From assembly GCF_021166585.1 (NCBI RefSeq), contig NZ_JAJOZE010000013.1, positions 1 to 64,000 of the forward strand: a DNA stretch of 64,000 nt, written 5' to 3'. The notes under the pieces were generated by a model. That model saw only the letters and a program-made list of their open reading frames with translations, was not told the origin of the DNA and did not search any database. This document shows, piece after piece, positions 16,736-25,287 of the stretch. Source of the DNA: Metabacillus kandeliae. Lineage in GTDB: Bacteria > Bacillota > Bacilli > Bacillales > Bacillaceae. A program made the position numbers and the translations under genes. Position 1 is the stretch's first letter, and each line of letters starts with the position of its first letter.

Positions 16736-16755
16736 AAGCCTGCTTCAGCGGGCTT
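16736..16755 (+). terminator. Small hairpin between adeR and ald
   Basis: AAGCCTGC-ttca-GCGGGCTT. It is enclosed by ATGACAG (16707-16713) and CTGTCAT (16760-16766), which can pair to close a larger stem. T-tract poor. It could terminate adeR or structure the ald leader. Confidence 0.35.
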
Positions 16756-16850
16756 GATTCTGTCATATTTTTAGCGCATTGCTTTTTCTGTTTGTAGATG
16801 AAGAACAAAAGAAAAAAGAATTCGCTGTTATTTATAAGGAGGAAGAATCC

Positions 16851-17984
16851 ATGATTATTGGGGTACCAAGAGAAATTAAAAATAACGAAAACCGCGTTGC
16901 ACTGACTCCAGGCGGCGTTACACAGCTTCTGGCAGCAGGACACCGTGTTCTAATTGAAATGGATGCAGGGACAGGAAGCGGATTTACAAACGAAGACTAT
17001 GAAGCTGCAGGTGCTGAAATTGTTTTAGAAGCAGCAAAAGTCTGGGCTGATTCTGAGATGGTTATGAAAGTAAAAGAACCGCTTGAATCTGAATATGGCT
17101 ATTTCCGCGATGGTTTAGTGCTGTTCACCTATCTTCACCTTGCAGCAGAACCTAAACTCGCCAAGGCGCTTAAAGATTCCGGAGTGATCGCTGTTGCCTA
17201 TGAAACTGTATCACCAGGCAAAACGCTGCCGCTTTTAACGCCGATGAGCGAAGTAGCAGGCCGCATGTCAGCGCAGATTGGCGCTCAATTCCTTGAAAAG
17301 CCGAAGGGCGGCAAAGGCATTCTTCTTGCAGGTGTACCAGGCGTCAGCCGCGGAAAAGTGACCATCATCGGCGGAGGCGTCGTTGGAACAAATGCAGCGA
17401 AAATGGCTATCGGGCTTGGAGCAGATGTTACCATCATTGACCTTAGTGCGGATAGACTCCGCGAGCTTGATGATATCTTCGGCAACCAAATCAAAACATT
17501 GATGTCAAATCCGGTAAATATTGCAGCAGCTGTTGCTGAAGCAGACTTGCTGATCTGTGCCGTACTTATCCCTGGAGCAAAAGCACCGACGCTCGTTACA
17601 GAGGACATGGTAAAATCAATGAAGCCGGGCTCCGTGATTGTTGACGTAGCCATCGATCAGGGCGGCATCGTTGAAACAGTTGACCATATTACAACACATG
17701 ACAATCCGACATATGAAAGACACGGTGTACTTCACTATGCCGTAGCCAATATGCCAGGTGCAGTGCCAAGAACTTCAACGCTTGCCCTGACAAACGTCAC
17801 AGTTCCATACGCCCTTCAAATCGCAAACAAAGGCGTTTACCGTGCTGTAAAGGAAAATGCGGCGCTGAAGCAAGGGGTTAACACAGCAAAAGGTGAAATC
17901 ACCTACGAAGCGGTTGCGCGCGACCTTGGCTATACGTATGTGCCGGCAGAAACGGTTCTGGAAAAAGAGTTCAGTATCCAATAA
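16851..17984 (+). CDS. ald: Alanine dehydrogenase
   Basis: A 377-aa NAD-dependent enzyme that oxidatively deaminates L-alanine to pyruvate and ammonium, used for growth on alanine and in sporulation. Substrate residues Arg15, Lys75 (VKEPL) and His96 (YLHLA) are in place, and the Rossmann motif [14 protein letters not shown] (about 171-184) binds NAD. The PGAVPRTST segment is typical. ATG at 16851 follows AAGGAGG; longer forms are unsupported. A -10-like TATACT (16718-16723) lacks a good -35, consistent with activation by AdeR. Confidence 0.96.
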   Translation: MIIGVPREIKNNENRVALTPGGVTQLLAAGHRVLIEMDAGTGSGFTNEDYEAAGAEIVLEAAKVWADSEMVMKVKEPLESEYGYFRDGLVLFTYLHLAAEPKLAKALKDSGVIAVAYETVSPGKTLPLLTPMSEVAGRMSAQIGAQFLEKPKGGKGILLAGVPGVSRGKVTIIGGGVVGTNAAKMAIGLGADVTIIDLSADRLRELDDIFGNQIKTLMSNPVNIAAAVAEADLLICAVLIPGAKAPTLVTEDMVKSMKPGSVIVDVAIDQGGIVETVDHITTHDNPTYERHGVLHYAVANMPGAVPRTSTLALTNVTVPYALQIANKGVYRAVKENAALKQGVNTAKGEITYEAVARDLGYTYVPAETVLEKEFSIQ

Positions 17985-17988
17985 TTTG

Positions 17989-18022
17989 AAAGGACTGCCC
18001 TGATTCAGGGCAGTCCTTTTTT
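17989..18022. terminator. ald terminator
   Basis: AAAGGACTGCCCTGATTCAGGGCAGTCCTTTTTT, a near-perfect hairpin plus T-tract, also usable by the convergent yuiH. Confidence 0.9.
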
Positions 18023-18028
18023 AACCTG

Positions 18029-18625
18029 TTAATCAAAGCTGAAGCGCTCTTCCTTCCAAGGGTCTCCATTTATATGATAGCCGTTTCTTTCCCAGAAGCC
18101 TGGATGGTTCTTTTCAGTGAACTGTATGCCGCGGAGCCATTTGGCGCTTTTCCAAAAGTATAAATGCGGCATGACCATTCTTAAAGGATAGCCGTGCTCA
18201 GGTGTCAGCGGTTTGCCGTCATGAGCATACGCAAGAAGACTTGTCTCTGCAAGAAAATCTTTGATGGACACATTGGCTGTCCACCCCTCTTCTGCATGAA
18301 GCAGGACATATTCCGCTTTCCGTTTAATGCCGATATCTTTTACAAGGTCAGATGTTTTTACGCCTGTCCACCCATTATCAAGCCTTGACCAGCCTGTAAC
18401 GCAATGAATGTCATTACTGACATTTGCCTCTGGAAATGCCTTGATGTCTTCAAAGGTCAAAAGCTTCGGATTTTCTACAAGCCCGTATATTTGCAGGTTC
18501 CATTTTGACAAATCAGGATAATAGGGCACACTCCCCGCATGAAGAACAGGAAATTTAGTTGTGGCATTCTGATTTGGCGGTATTCTGTCTGAGTCTTTCC
18601 CAGCTTTGCTTTTCCCAAAATACAT
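18029..18625 (-). CDS. yuiH: Sulfite oxidase-like molybdopterin enzyme YuiH
   Basis: A 198-aa protein of the sulfite oxidase/YedY molybdopterin-binding fold. Cys75 in NDIHCVTGWSR is the expected molybdenum ligand, and LTPEHGYPLRMVMPHLYFWK is the other family landmark. No twin-arginine signal is present, so it is probably cytoplasmic. The ATG at 18623-18625 has GGGGTG 8 nt upstream and gives exactly the length I recall for B. subtilis YuiH. Natural substrate unknown. Confidence 0.85.
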   Translation of the reverse strand: MYFGKSKAGKDSDRIPPNQNATTKFPVLHAGSVPYYPDLSKWNLQIYGLVENPKLLTFEDIKAFPEANVSNDIHCVTGWSRLDNGWTGVKTSDLVKDIGIKRKAEYVLLHAEEGWTANVSIKDFLAETSLLAYAHDGKPLTPEHGYPLRMVMPHLYFWKSAKWLRGIQFTEKNHPGFWERNGYHINGDPWKEERFSFD

Positions 18626-18647
18626 CTCACTCACCCCGTTCTTTTTA

Positions 18648-18676
18648 TGTTAACCTTTATATAAAATTAGTTGACA
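18648..18676 (+). promoter_or_regulatory. BirA operator overlapping the bioY promoter
   Basis: TGTTAAC (18648-18654), 15 nt, then GTTGACA (18670-18676) matches the Bacillus biotin operator design TGTTAAC-N15-GTTAACA with one change. The right half contains a TTGACA -35 box (18671-18676), so bound BirA-biotinyl-AMP would block the promoter. Confidence 0.75.
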
Positions 18677-18733
18677 ACAATTATTCCTTCAATTAATCTG
18701 AAATTAGATGTCACTATAAGCTGGAGGATTAGG

Positions 18734-19324
18734 ATGAATAGCAGATTTAGAGTTTATGATTTGGCTCTTGCCGGAATGTTTGCTGCCTTGATGGCAATTG
18801 GAGCAAATTTGACTTCCTGGCTGCCGTTTCTTCAGGTAGCTGGAGTGCCGCTTTCCATGGCCCCGTTCTTTGCTATTTTGGCTGGATTGCTTCTTGGAAG
18901 CCGCATGGGAGCTTTATCGATGATTGTGTATGCATTAATCGGTGCTGCAGGGGCCCCTGTGTTTGCCGGTTTTAGCGGCGGCTTTAATGTCTTAATCGGC
19001 TCTACCGGAGGATTTATTCTATCATATATCGCTGCCGCCTACATTGCCGGTAAAGTAATTGAAACAAGAAAGCAGCCGGGACTGCCGCTGTTTATTGCCG
19101 CATCATTCGCAGGAATTGCTGCCATTTATTTTATCGGAACTACTTATATGTATTTTGCCGTAAATTACCTTGTCCATGCAAAGATGACCTACGCTGGAGC
19201 ATGGCAGATCATGGCATGGTTTATAGTAAAAGATATAGCTTTCACAGTGCTTGCTGCCATCATTGCTCCAAGAATCTACTATGCTGTATCCAAACCATCG
19301 CGGCGAACTCATAGAGCAGCTTAA
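18734..19324 (+). CDS. bioY: BioY biotin transporter (ECF S component)
   Basis: A 196-aa integral membrane protein with about six hydrophobic helices and the BioY signature region GLLLGSRMGALSMIVY followed by GAPVFAGFSGGFNVL. It imports biotin, alone or with a shared ECF energising module. ATG at 18734 follows GGAGGATTAGG. B. subtilis has a BirA-regulated bioY paralogue, yuiG, next to yuiH, and the same arrangement and operator are seen here. Confidence 0.93.
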   Translation: MNSRFRVYDLALAGMFAALMAIGANLTSWLPFLQVAGVPLSMAPFFAILAGLLLGSRMGALSMIVYALIGAAGAPVFAGFSGGFNVLIGSTGGFILSYIAAAYIAGKVIETRKQPGLPLFIAASFAGIAAIYFIGTTYMYFAVNYLVHAKMTYAGAWQIMAWFIVKDIAFTVLAAIIAPRIYYAVSKPSRRTHRAA

Positions 19325-19325
19325 G

Positions 19326-19354
19326 AAGCGGGCAGAAATGCCCGCTTTTCCTTA
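19326..19354 (+). terminator. bioY terminator
   Basis: AAGCGGGCA-gaaa-TGCCCGCTTTTCCTT, 2 nt past the bioY stop. Confidence 0.85.
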
Positions 19355-19410
19355 TAAATAAGTGAAAAATAAATTGCAAAAAAAACCATAATATAGTATA
19401 TTAACAACCC

Positions 19411-19495
19411 TAAGCTGCCGATAATAGAATTGTCAGCTTGGAAAAGAGCTGAACGGTCTGCTAAAGCGTAAGCAGACTTGGTATTTTTATAGAGA
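19411..19495 (+). ncRNA. Structured 5' leader of the small gene at 19511
   Basis: Two hairpins are visible. One pairs AAGCT with AGCTT (about 19412-19440), with an inner GATAAT-AGA-ATTGTC stem. The second, GTCTGCT-aaagcgta-AGCAGAC (about 19456-19477), is followed by TTGGTATTTTTAT and could act as a weak terminator. I could not match it to a known riboswitch class. It might be an attenuator or only a leader. Confidence 0.35.
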
Positions 19496-19510
19496 GAGGA
19501 GCTAGAGGGG

Positions 19511-19651
19511 ATGAACGTAGCTTTAAGACGTTACTTTTTTACCGAACTAGAAAGAGAAATGTTCGAAACACAATTGCTGCAAAGAGAGCCGCAGATGGCC
19601 GACAGCATTTTTGACCTTGACGATGCCGAATTGCTGAATAGACTTCAATAA
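19511..19651 (+). CDS. 46-aa acidic protein of unknown function
   Basis: Encodes MNVALRRYFFTELEREMFET followed by a Gln/Glu/Asp-rich tail containing SIFDLDDAELLNRLQ. It looks like one or two amphipathic helices, acidic overall, with a basic N-terminal RRYFF. The ribosome site GAGGAG...GAGGGG precedes ATG. It has a structured leader and is followed by a bidirectional terminator, so it is its own transcription unit between bioY and pepA. I do not recognise it; size and charge would fit a small regulator, but that is speculation. Confidence 0.55.
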   Translation: MNVALRRYFFTELEREMFETQLLQREPQMADSIFDLDDAELLNRLQ

Positions 19652-19676
19652 TAGCCCTAGCGCTTAAATAGGATGG

Positions 19677-19712
19677 AAAAAAAGCCGCCGAATTTCATTC
19701 GGCGGCTTTTTT
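19677..19712. terminator. Bidirectional terminator, small gene / pepA
   Basis: AAAAAAAGCCGCCGAAT-ttc-ATTCGGCGGCTTTTTT, perfect stem with A and T tracts on both sides. Confidence 0.9.
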
Positions 19713-19714
19713 GT

Positions 19715-21214
19715 TCAGCTATTTTCAGGCACAAACCGTTCTACAAAAGAAGCAAGTGTTCTCGCCATCACGCCTGTAGCGCCTGATGGGCCAAGAGGAG
19801 ATGCTTTCTTAGTCGTTGCCGTCCCTGCAATATCGAGATGCACCCATGGCGAACCTTCTGCAAACTCTCTTAGGAAGGCACCGGCCATAATCGCATGTCC
19901 CTCTCTGCCTGGGGAGTTGTTCAAATCAGCCATCTGGCTGTTCCGCACTCTCTTCATATCCTTCTCTGTGATCGGCAGCTGCCACATCGGCTCACCGCAT
20001 TCTTCACTTGCCTCAAGTACTTGTTTATAGAGACCCTCATTATTTGTCATGGAACCAGTCATTTCAGTCCCAAGCGCCACAATCACGCCGCCTGTCAGTG
20101 TTGCAATGTCAACAAGCACTTCTGCTCCGTGATGTTTGGCATAAGTCAGGCCATCAGCAAGCACAAGGCGTCCCTCAGCGTCCGTGTTCAGGATTTCAAT
20201 TGTTTTTCCGCTCATGGAAATGATGACATCATCAGGCTTCATTGCGCTTCCGCTGATCATGTTATCTGTTGACGGGATCACGGCCACGATATTTTGCTCA
20301 GGCTTTGTTTCTCCGACAATTTCCATGGCGCCAAGCACTGCCGCAGCTCCGCCCATATCGGTTTTCATTCCGACAATGCCATCCTTCGGCTTAATGGAAT
20401 AACCGCCTGTATCGAAGGTGATGCCTTTTCCTACAAGACCGATCACATCTTCCCAGTTTTCTCTGCCCTGATATTTAAGGACAATCATTTTCGGGGGCTC
20501 TGCAGATCCTTGATTTACTGCAAGCATGCCGCCCATGCCGAGCTTTTCCATATCTTCCTTTTCCAGAATTTCGCATTCAAATCCATATTTTTCCGAAAGC
20601 CTTGCAGCGTATTCTGCCAATTCAGAAGCTGTCAGGATGTTTCCGGGCATATTAACAAGTGTTCGGGCTGAGTTCGTTCCTTTCCCGTATGCCTCTCCTA
20701 CATTTAAAGCTGCCTGTATTTCAGCTGAGTCTTTTTCAGAAATGATCGTCATCTGCTGGATCGGCTTTTCAGGTTCATTCGACTTGTGCTTGTAATTCTG
20801 CACTTGATAAGTGGATAGATGAAGAGCCTCACCCATAGCATGGCTAATTTCCAGGATATCCATTTCCTCAGTTAAAAACGTATCAGCTGCAACCGCTGCC
20901 GTCTGGATTCTTGCTTTCTGAAGTGACTGAAACAGCTTCCCGAAAATCTCCCTTGCCGCTTCAAAGGTAAATTCTTTTTCTTTTCCAAGACCTGCAAGAT
21001 AGATTCGTTTTGTACTCATTTTTCCGAGCGGATAAAGCTTTGAGATTTCTCCTCTTTTTGGAGAAATATCGCCTTCTTTCATCAGTTCGGAAATTTGTCC
21101 TTCCAGCTTTTCATCCAGAATGGAAAGCAAACCGCCAAGCTGATTGTTTTTTTGAAACACTCCCAGCACAATGGTATCCTCGTTCCAGTTTAAAAGAGAT
21201 TGCACTTGAAACAA
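19715..21214 (-). CDS. pepA: Leucyl aminopeptidase (M17)
   Basis: A 499-aa cytosolic aminopeptidase that removes N-terminal residues from peptides. The catalytic C-terminal domain has the metal-binding [15 protein letters not shown] (about 262-276), DMGGAAAV (about 286-293) and the M17 signature [10 protein letters not shown] (about 344-353). The N-terminal 170 residues are the usual non-catalytic domain. A TTG start lies 8 nt after GGAGG. Equivalent to B. subtilis yuiE. Confidence 0.93.
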   Translation of the reverse strand: MFQVQSLLNWNEDTIVLGVFQKNNQLGGLLSILDEKLEGQISELMKEGDISPKRGEISKLYPLGKMSTKRIYLAGLGKEKEFTFEAAREIFGKLFQSLQKARIQTAAVAADTFLTEEMDILEISHAMGEALHLSTYQVQNYKHKSNEPEKPIQQMTIISEKDSAEIQAALNVGEAYGKGTNSARTLVNMPGNILTASELAEYAARLSEKYGFECEILEKEDMEKLGMGGMLAVNQGSAEPPKMIVLKYQGRENWEDVIGLVGKGITFDTGGYSIKPKDGIVGMKTDMGGAAAVLGAMEIVGETKPEQNIVAVIPSTDNMISGSAMKPDDVIISMSGKTIEILNTDAEGRLVLADGLTYAKHHGAEVLVDIATLTGGVIVALGTEMTGSMTNNEGLYKQVLEASEECGEPMWQLPITEKDMKRVRNSQMADLNNSPGREGHAIMAGAFLREFAEGSPWVHLDIAGTATTKKASPLGPSGATGVMARTLASFVERFVPENS

Positions 21215-21217
21215 TGT

Positions 21218-21622
21218 TTATTCCTCCTCGAAATGTTTTTCTTTACGATCATCCAGGTATAAAAATAATGAGGGAAAAGAAGGCAGTTCATTTGCCAGTT
21301 CGTAGGGTACCTTGTCTATTTCATGTGGTATAATGGATAAGCACTTTTCCATAAAAACATGAACTCTTTCAAGGTCGATTCCCCAGTAAAAAGGGCGGTA
21401 GGGCTGTATGTATTGTTTTCCTGCAAGCATCATTAAACGAGCCCCTTTTACATTGCCATATTCATAATGATAAATGGCAACTGACATTTGCAATAGACCC
21501 TTCAAGAAAAGGTTCTCTTTATCTGTGAGCCAGATATCCTCTAAGAGATCATGGCAAGTATAGTAATCGCCTTCATTAAATGAAACGAAAAACTGATAAT
21601 ACTCTGCAGGATATTCCTTCAT
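21218..21622 (-). CDS. DUF309 family protein
   Basis: A 134-aa protein beginning MKEYPAEYYQFFVSFNEGDYYTCHDLLEDIW. FNxGDYYTCHDLLEDIW and FLKGLLQMSVAIYHYEYGN are the hallmark DUF309 helices (a small all-helical domain with conserved His/Glu). The ATG at 21620-21622 follows GGGGG by 8 nt. Its stop is 3 nt from the pepA start, so the two form an operon. Function unknown. Confidence 0.75.
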   Translation of the reverse strand: MKEYPAEYYQFFVSFNEGDYYTCHDLLEDIWLTDKENLFLKGLLQMSVAIYHYEYGNVKGARLMMLAGKQYIQPYRPFYWGIDLERVHVFMEKCLSIIPHEIDKVPYELANELPSFPSLFLYLDDRKEKHFEEE

Positions 21623-21741
21623 GAAAGAATCCCCCACTTTCATGTTAATATTGTATCAGAGCATTTGAAATTTTCATACGCAGCATGCTTACAAGGCATT
21701 TTGCAAGTACCTTTGTGATTGAAAGGAAGGGTTTCGCCATA

Positions 21742-22221
21742 ATGAATATCCTTTTTAACTTCCCGCTTCTTGCGGCATTATTCGCTATCTTCTTTGCCCA
21801 ATTTGTAAAAGTACCGATTCACTTTATCGCCATCAGGCAATGGGACTGGTCTTTAATAACAAGTACAGGCGGAATGCCAAGCTCTCATTCTGCAGCTGTA
21901 ACAGCCCTTGCCACAGCTGTCGGGCTTGAGGAAGGATTTGATTCTTCCATCTTTGCTGTAGCGGCCATTGTAGCCGTCATTACGATGTTTGATGCGACTG
22001 GCGTCAGACGGGCTGCAGGGGAACAGGCAACAGTGCTGAACAAACTGGTCGTGGATTTTAACCGATTTGTATCTGAAGCAAAAGACTGGCCGCAGGCACA
22101 GGAAAAAGAAAAAATTAAAAAGCTGAAAGAATTGCTCGGCCATCAGCCGATTGAAGTCTTTTTCGGAGGCTTGACAGGCATTCTTTTATCTATTCTGATT
22201 TACTATTTATTTATTGTGTAG
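21742..22221 (+). CDS. yuiD: YuiD, divergent PAP2 family membrane protein
   Basis: A 159-aa membrane protein of the DUF212 / acid phosphatase-VanZ-like group. SGGMPSSHSA-type motif (TGGMPSSHSAAV at about 42-53) corresponds to part of the PAP2 phosphatase active site, and NKLVVDF with HQPIEVFFGGLTGI are typical of the family. About four membrane helices. ATG at 21742 follows GGAAGGG. Activity on a lipid phosphate is plausible but unproven. Confidence 0.85.
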   Translation: MNILFNFPLLAALFAIFFAQFVKVPIHFIAIRQWDWSLITSTGGMPSSHSAAVTALATAVGLEEGFDSSIFAVAAIVAVITMFDATGVRRAAGEQATVLNKLVVDFNRFVSEAKDWPQAQEKEKIKKLKELLGHQPIEVFFGGLTGILLSILIYYLFIV

Positions 22222-22230
22222 GTGACACAT

Positions 22231-23013
22231 ATGAGACTCCTTTCACTATGTCCGAGCAATACTGAGCTTGCAGCCTTCCTCGGGCTCGAAGACCAGCTGG
22301 CTGCTGTAGATGACTATTCAGACTGGCCTGAGTCGGTCGCAAGCCTTCCAAGACTGGGTCCGGATCTTTCCATTAACATGGATTCTGTTGAAAAAATGAA
22401 TCCTGATCTTGTGCTTGCTTCACTCAGCGTTCCAGGGATGGAAAAAAACGTGGAAGAGCTTGTCAAAAGACAGATTCCCCATATCGTTTTTAACCCTCAG
22501 TCCCTGGACGATATTGCGGAAGACCTGCTGACCTTAAGCGAGGCATGCGGACTTGGGGAAACAGGCAGAAAATTTGTTAGTCAGTATAACGAAAAAATTA
22601 CCCATTACCGGAGCAAAGCGGAACAGCTGCAGGATAAGCCGCGAATATATTTCGAATGGTGGCCAAATCCTATTTTTACTCCTGGAAGGATTAACTGGCT
22701 TACGGAAATCAGTGCGCTTGCAGGGGCTGTTAATATCTTTGAAGATGTGGAGCTCGCAAGCATACAAACAGATTGGAAGGATGTTCTTTCAAGAAACCCT
22801 GACTATATTTTTCTAGCATGGGTCGGCGTCAGCCAAAAAAGGATGAAGCCGGAGCTTGTGCTGAAAAGGCAGAATTCCGGGTCATCTGCGGCTGTTCAGC
22901 GGAATCAGATTCACCTGCTGCAAGAAGCGCTTTATTGCCGGCCATCTCCAAGACTTCTTGAAGGTCTTGAACACCTGGCAGATTTATTGCACCCTGGACA
23001 TTTTTCTTCGTGA
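22231..23013 (+). CDS. Cytoplasmic BtuF-like cobalamin-binding-fold protein
   Basis: A 260-aa protein with the type III periplasmic-binding fold (MRLLSLCPSNTELAAFLGL at the N-terminus; SVEKMNPDLVLA and ISALAGAVNIFED in the middle) but with no signal peptide or lipobox. Relatives are annotated as cobalamin-binding or iron-siderophore-like proteins. The start is taken at the ATG at 22231 (TAGGTG upstream); a GTG at 22222 directly abuts the yuiD stop. It is coupled to yuiD. Ligand unknown. Confidence 0.75.
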   Translation: MRLLSLCPSNTELAAFLGLEDQLAAVDDYSDWPESVASLPRLGPDLSINMDSVEKMNPDLVLASLSVPGMEKNVEELVKRQIPHIVFNPQSLDDIAEDLLTLSEACGLGETGRKFVSQYNEKITHYRSKAEQLQDKPRIYFEWWPNPIFTPGRINWLTEISALAGAVNIFEDVELASIQTDWKDVLSRNPDYIFLAWVGVSQKRMKPELVLKRQNSGSSAAVQRNQIHLLQEALYCRPSPRLLEGLEHLADLLHPGHFSS

Positions 23014-23058
23014 AATAAAGACAGCCTGTCCGTTTAGGACAGGCTGTCTTTATTTTTT
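23013..23058. terminator. Terminator between the BtuF-like gene and yuiC
   Basis: AAATAAAGACAGCCTGTCC-gttta-GGACAGGCTGTCTTTATTTTTT; a 19-bp stem, bidirectional. The yuiC stop lies inside it. Confidence 0.9.
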
Positions 23059-23736
23059 AGTCTCGGCACTCACATATTGCTGCCTGAATGCCTGCATTGT
23101 CTGATCCTCGTTCAGCTGCGACAGCTCTTTCTCCGTCAGCCGGCCGCTGCCCTGGCGGATCACATAGACATCCAGCTTCTTCTTTCCCCAGTTGGCATAC
23201 ACATCATCCACTGTCTTATAATATAAATCCAATTCATTTCCCTTTATGGCTTCTCCCTTGTCAGCAACCACTCCGTAGCCGTAGCCCGGAATAAATAAAA
23301 TGGTGCCCACCGGAAAAACCTTTAAATCAGCTGCAACCGTTGAATACAAGTCCCTTTTAACTTTAACACCAGAGAAAGTGATGCCGTATAACGGGTGACC
23401 CGCCTTCTTCCCTGTTGATTCATAGCCAGCTGTGTATCCAGTTGCTGTAACAGTCTTTTTTGGATATCGGTCCCATTCAAATGCCGTTTCCAAATCAGGC
23501 TGCCTTTCCGCTGCAGCTGCAGCGTAGTTATGTAAGCGGTTTCCGTTAAAGAGTGATTTAAACTCCAATCCGAAAATATTAGCCTGCTGCTCGTCCGTAT
23601 TTTGCTTATGTGAATTTCCCCATGCTGCTAAATCCTCTGCTTTCACTCCAGTAATCGCACTCAGGGTGACCATCAGGGCTGCAATAAATAAAAGAATAAA
23701 AGTAAGCCTGCGAAAAAGAGTTACCATCTTTTTCAT
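23050..23736 (-). CDS. yuiC: YuiC, 3D-domain cell-wall (Sps/MltA-type) hydrolase
   Basis: A 228-aa exported protein. The N-terminal hydrophobic segment [19 protein letters not shown] serves as signal or anchor. The C-terminal 3D domain has [11 protein letters not shown] (about 98-108), [20 protein letters not shown] and [18 protein letters not shown] (about 172-189), with the three conserved aspartates. B. subtilis YuiC was characterised as a muralytic enzyme related to resuscitation-promoting stationary-phase survival proteins. ATG at 23734-23736, with GAGAGG 11 nt upstream, is the best start. Confidence 0.85.
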   Translation of the reverse strand: MKKMVTLFRRLTFILLFIAALMVTLSAITGVKAEDLAAWGNSHKQNTDEQQANIFGLEFKSLFNGNRLHNYAAAAAERQPDLETAFEWDRYPKKTVTATGYTAGYESTGKKAGHPLYGITFSGVKVKRDLYSTVAADLKVFPVGTILFIPGYGYGVVADKGEAIKGNELDLYYKTVDDVYANWGKKKLDVYVIRQGSGRLTEKELSQLNEDQTMQAFRQQYVSAETKK

Positions 23737-23849
23737 ATGTCTCTTATCCTCTCCTCTCAACAGTCTATTCTTTCCCACAATTGGAAAAAAGTATTCCTCC
23801 TGCTGAAATGGCGAAGACGTTCTGGAGAGCTGGAAGTGGTTTGCAGCTG

Positions 23850-23972
23850 AACTGGCGTATGAGATAGGAGGTCGCTGATATAATTTTGGAAGTGCTCGAT
23901 ATATTGAAAAGCTCGCCGATATTTTAAGGTGATCCGCTGATAGTTTAAGGCAATCCGCCGATAACGGCTGGC
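23850..23972. repeat. Degenerate 20-21 bp tandem array A (GCCGATA type)
   Basis: Five or six units with GAT anchors at 23877, 23898, 23918, 23939 and 23960 (steps 21, 20, 21, 21). Core form C(C/T)CGC(C/T)GATA followed by a T/A-rich half (TTTTAAGG, GTTTAAGG). A further weaker unit lies near 23857. It fills most of the gap between yuiC and yuiB; I see nothing else in 23737-24067. Confidence 0.7.
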
Positions 23973-24067
23973 TGGACTAGCTCATTGCCCTGCCTCACAC
24001 CCAATAATCAGCAATCCCACGTCTAATGCAGCTGAAACAGGCCCTTAGGTAACAAAATTTCCGCAAA

Positions 24068-24097
24068 ATAAAAAGCCTCCCTGCACAGCGGGAAGCT
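24068..24097 (-). terminator. yuiB terminator
   Basis: Minus strand: AGCTTCCCGC-tgtg-CAGGGAGGCT (one mismatch each side) followed by TTTTTATTTT. Confidence 0.65.
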
Positions 24098-24413
24098 AAA
24101 ACATTTGATATCCTCTTTTTCTTAATGTTTTGATGGTAATTCCGGCTAAGATTGCTCCAGTCAGGCCGCTGGATAGGATCAGCATGTCTGCCGGTGCAAG
24201 GGAAACAATTTTATGCCCAAGAGATTCAAATGATTGCACAGGCATAGTAAAGTAGTTCTTTACGTTAATCTGCTGAATAATGGCTATGCAGACAAGCGGA
24301 TAAACGATGGCCATTACCCATGATTTCCGCAGGAGCATATTCAAGATAAATCCGATTCCGAAGAATAGAACGAAAAATAAGACCATGGAAATGATCACAA
24401 CTGCTATATTCAT
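24096..24413 (-). CDS. yuiB: YuiB, small membrane protein
   Basis: A 105-aa protein with three hydrophobic helices (about 3-28, 32-48 and 75-92) and a basic C-terminus (KTLRKRGYQMF). It starts MNIAVVIISMVLFFVLFFGI; ATG at 24411-24413 has AAGGGG 8 nt upstream. No known domain. B. subtilis has yuiB of the same size between yuiA and yuiC. Function unknown. Confidence 0.8.
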   Translation of the reverse strand: MNIAVVIISMVLFFVLFFGIGFILNMLLRKSWVMAIVYPLVCIAIIQQINVKNYFTMPVQSFESLGHKIVSLAPADMLILSSGLTGAILAGITIKTLRKRGYQMF

Positions 24414-24491
24414 GCCCAGCACCCCTTTTTCTAGACAATTCTAGTTTACTGAAAGGGGGTAAGGCGAGTCAATCTCGTTTTTAGAAAATTT

Positions 24492-24611
24492 TTACTTCTT
24501 CCCTGTACCCTGGCAGCAGTCGCATGTTTCTGATCCTCCAAGCAGCAGCTGGAAGTATCCTTTTCCAGAACAATATGGACAAACTTTTTTCTCTGCTTTT
24601 GTGGAATTCAT
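24492..24611 (-). CDS. yuiA: YuiA, 39-aa zinc-finger-like peptide
   Basis: A 39-aa peptide with two DnaJ-type half fingers: CPYCSGKGYF (residues 11-20) and CDCCQGTGKK (30-39), joined by QLLLGGSET. CxxCxGxG repeats of this kind bind zinc. The ribosome site AGGGGAGA precedes ATG. Gene order matches B. subtilis yuiA-yuiB-yuiC. It may be a partner for protein folding or a small zinc-binding regulator; not known. Confidence 0.85.
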   Translation of the reverse strand: MNSTKAEKKVCPYCSGKGYFQLLLGGSETCDCCQGTGKK

Positions 24612-24763
24612 ATGCTAATCTCTCCCCTTTTGTATTGATTGAATATTAAGATAACAGGTATTCTGTCAAGAATAAAGGGAGAAAAACTTACAAATCTTCT
24701 GATGTAAGCGAGTACATTAGGCTTTTACTCGCTCATCCTCTTATTTTCTTATTATTTTGAATA

Positions 24764-25243
24764 TTATAAAAATAAGTGATATGCCGTATAACCAAAGTGA
24801 TCACCCGGATTAAAATCTTTATATACATCAAATTGCGGTGCTATGTTTCTGTCTAAAAATGATTGAAGCAAAAGTGATGAGTCCGGATCCTTTTTTAGCG
24901 CTTCCGGTGAAAGAAAAGCTGCTTCAGATAACTCTTTTTCCTGTGCTGTTATGGTTTCTGTCAGGGCATGAAGCTTGAAAATCAGCATGTTATCGCTTAT
25001 TTTATGCTGAAGCACTCCAGTTCTGATTCCAATCAGCCCTTCAAGCGAAGCTTCAACGCCTGTTTCTTCCTTTATTTCTCTTAGGATCGCCTGGTCCAAT
25101 GTTTCATCATGGTTCACAAATCCGGCAGGCAGCGACCATTTCCCCTTCAAGCCCCCGTACTTCTTTTTCACAACAAGCCATTTTCCTTCTTGATCGGTCA
25201 CCAGCCCTGCTGCAGCCAGCCAGACATTTCCTCTCTTTTCCAT
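24764..25243 (-). CDS. Nudix hydrolase
   Basis: A 159-aa hydrolase of nucleoside diphosphate-linked compounds. The Nudix box GX5EX7REUXEEXGU is complete: G42FVNHDETLDQAILREIKEE at about 42-62, preceded by WSLPAG. The substrate cannot be deduced. ATG start with AGAGGAT upstream. It lies between yuiA and a MITE-like element and is absent from this spot in B. subtilis as I recall, so it may be an insertion. Confidence 0.9.
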   Translation of the reverse strand: MEKRGNVWLAAAGLVTDQEGKWLVVKKKYGGLKGKWSLPAGFVNHDETLDQAILREIKEETGVEASLEGLIGIRTGVLQHKISDNMLIFKLHALTETITAQEKELSEAAFLSPEALKKDPDSSLLLQSFLDRNIAPQFDVYKDFNPGDHFGYTAYHLFL

Positions 25244-25287
25244 TCCATCTCCATCCTCTCTTTGAAGTTGGCTCTATTAAATTGGCT

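Noticed and set aside
24707-24733. AGCGAGTA...TACTCGCT hairpin as Nudix terminator
   Set aside because: The minus strand lacks a T-tract after the stem; left unassigned.
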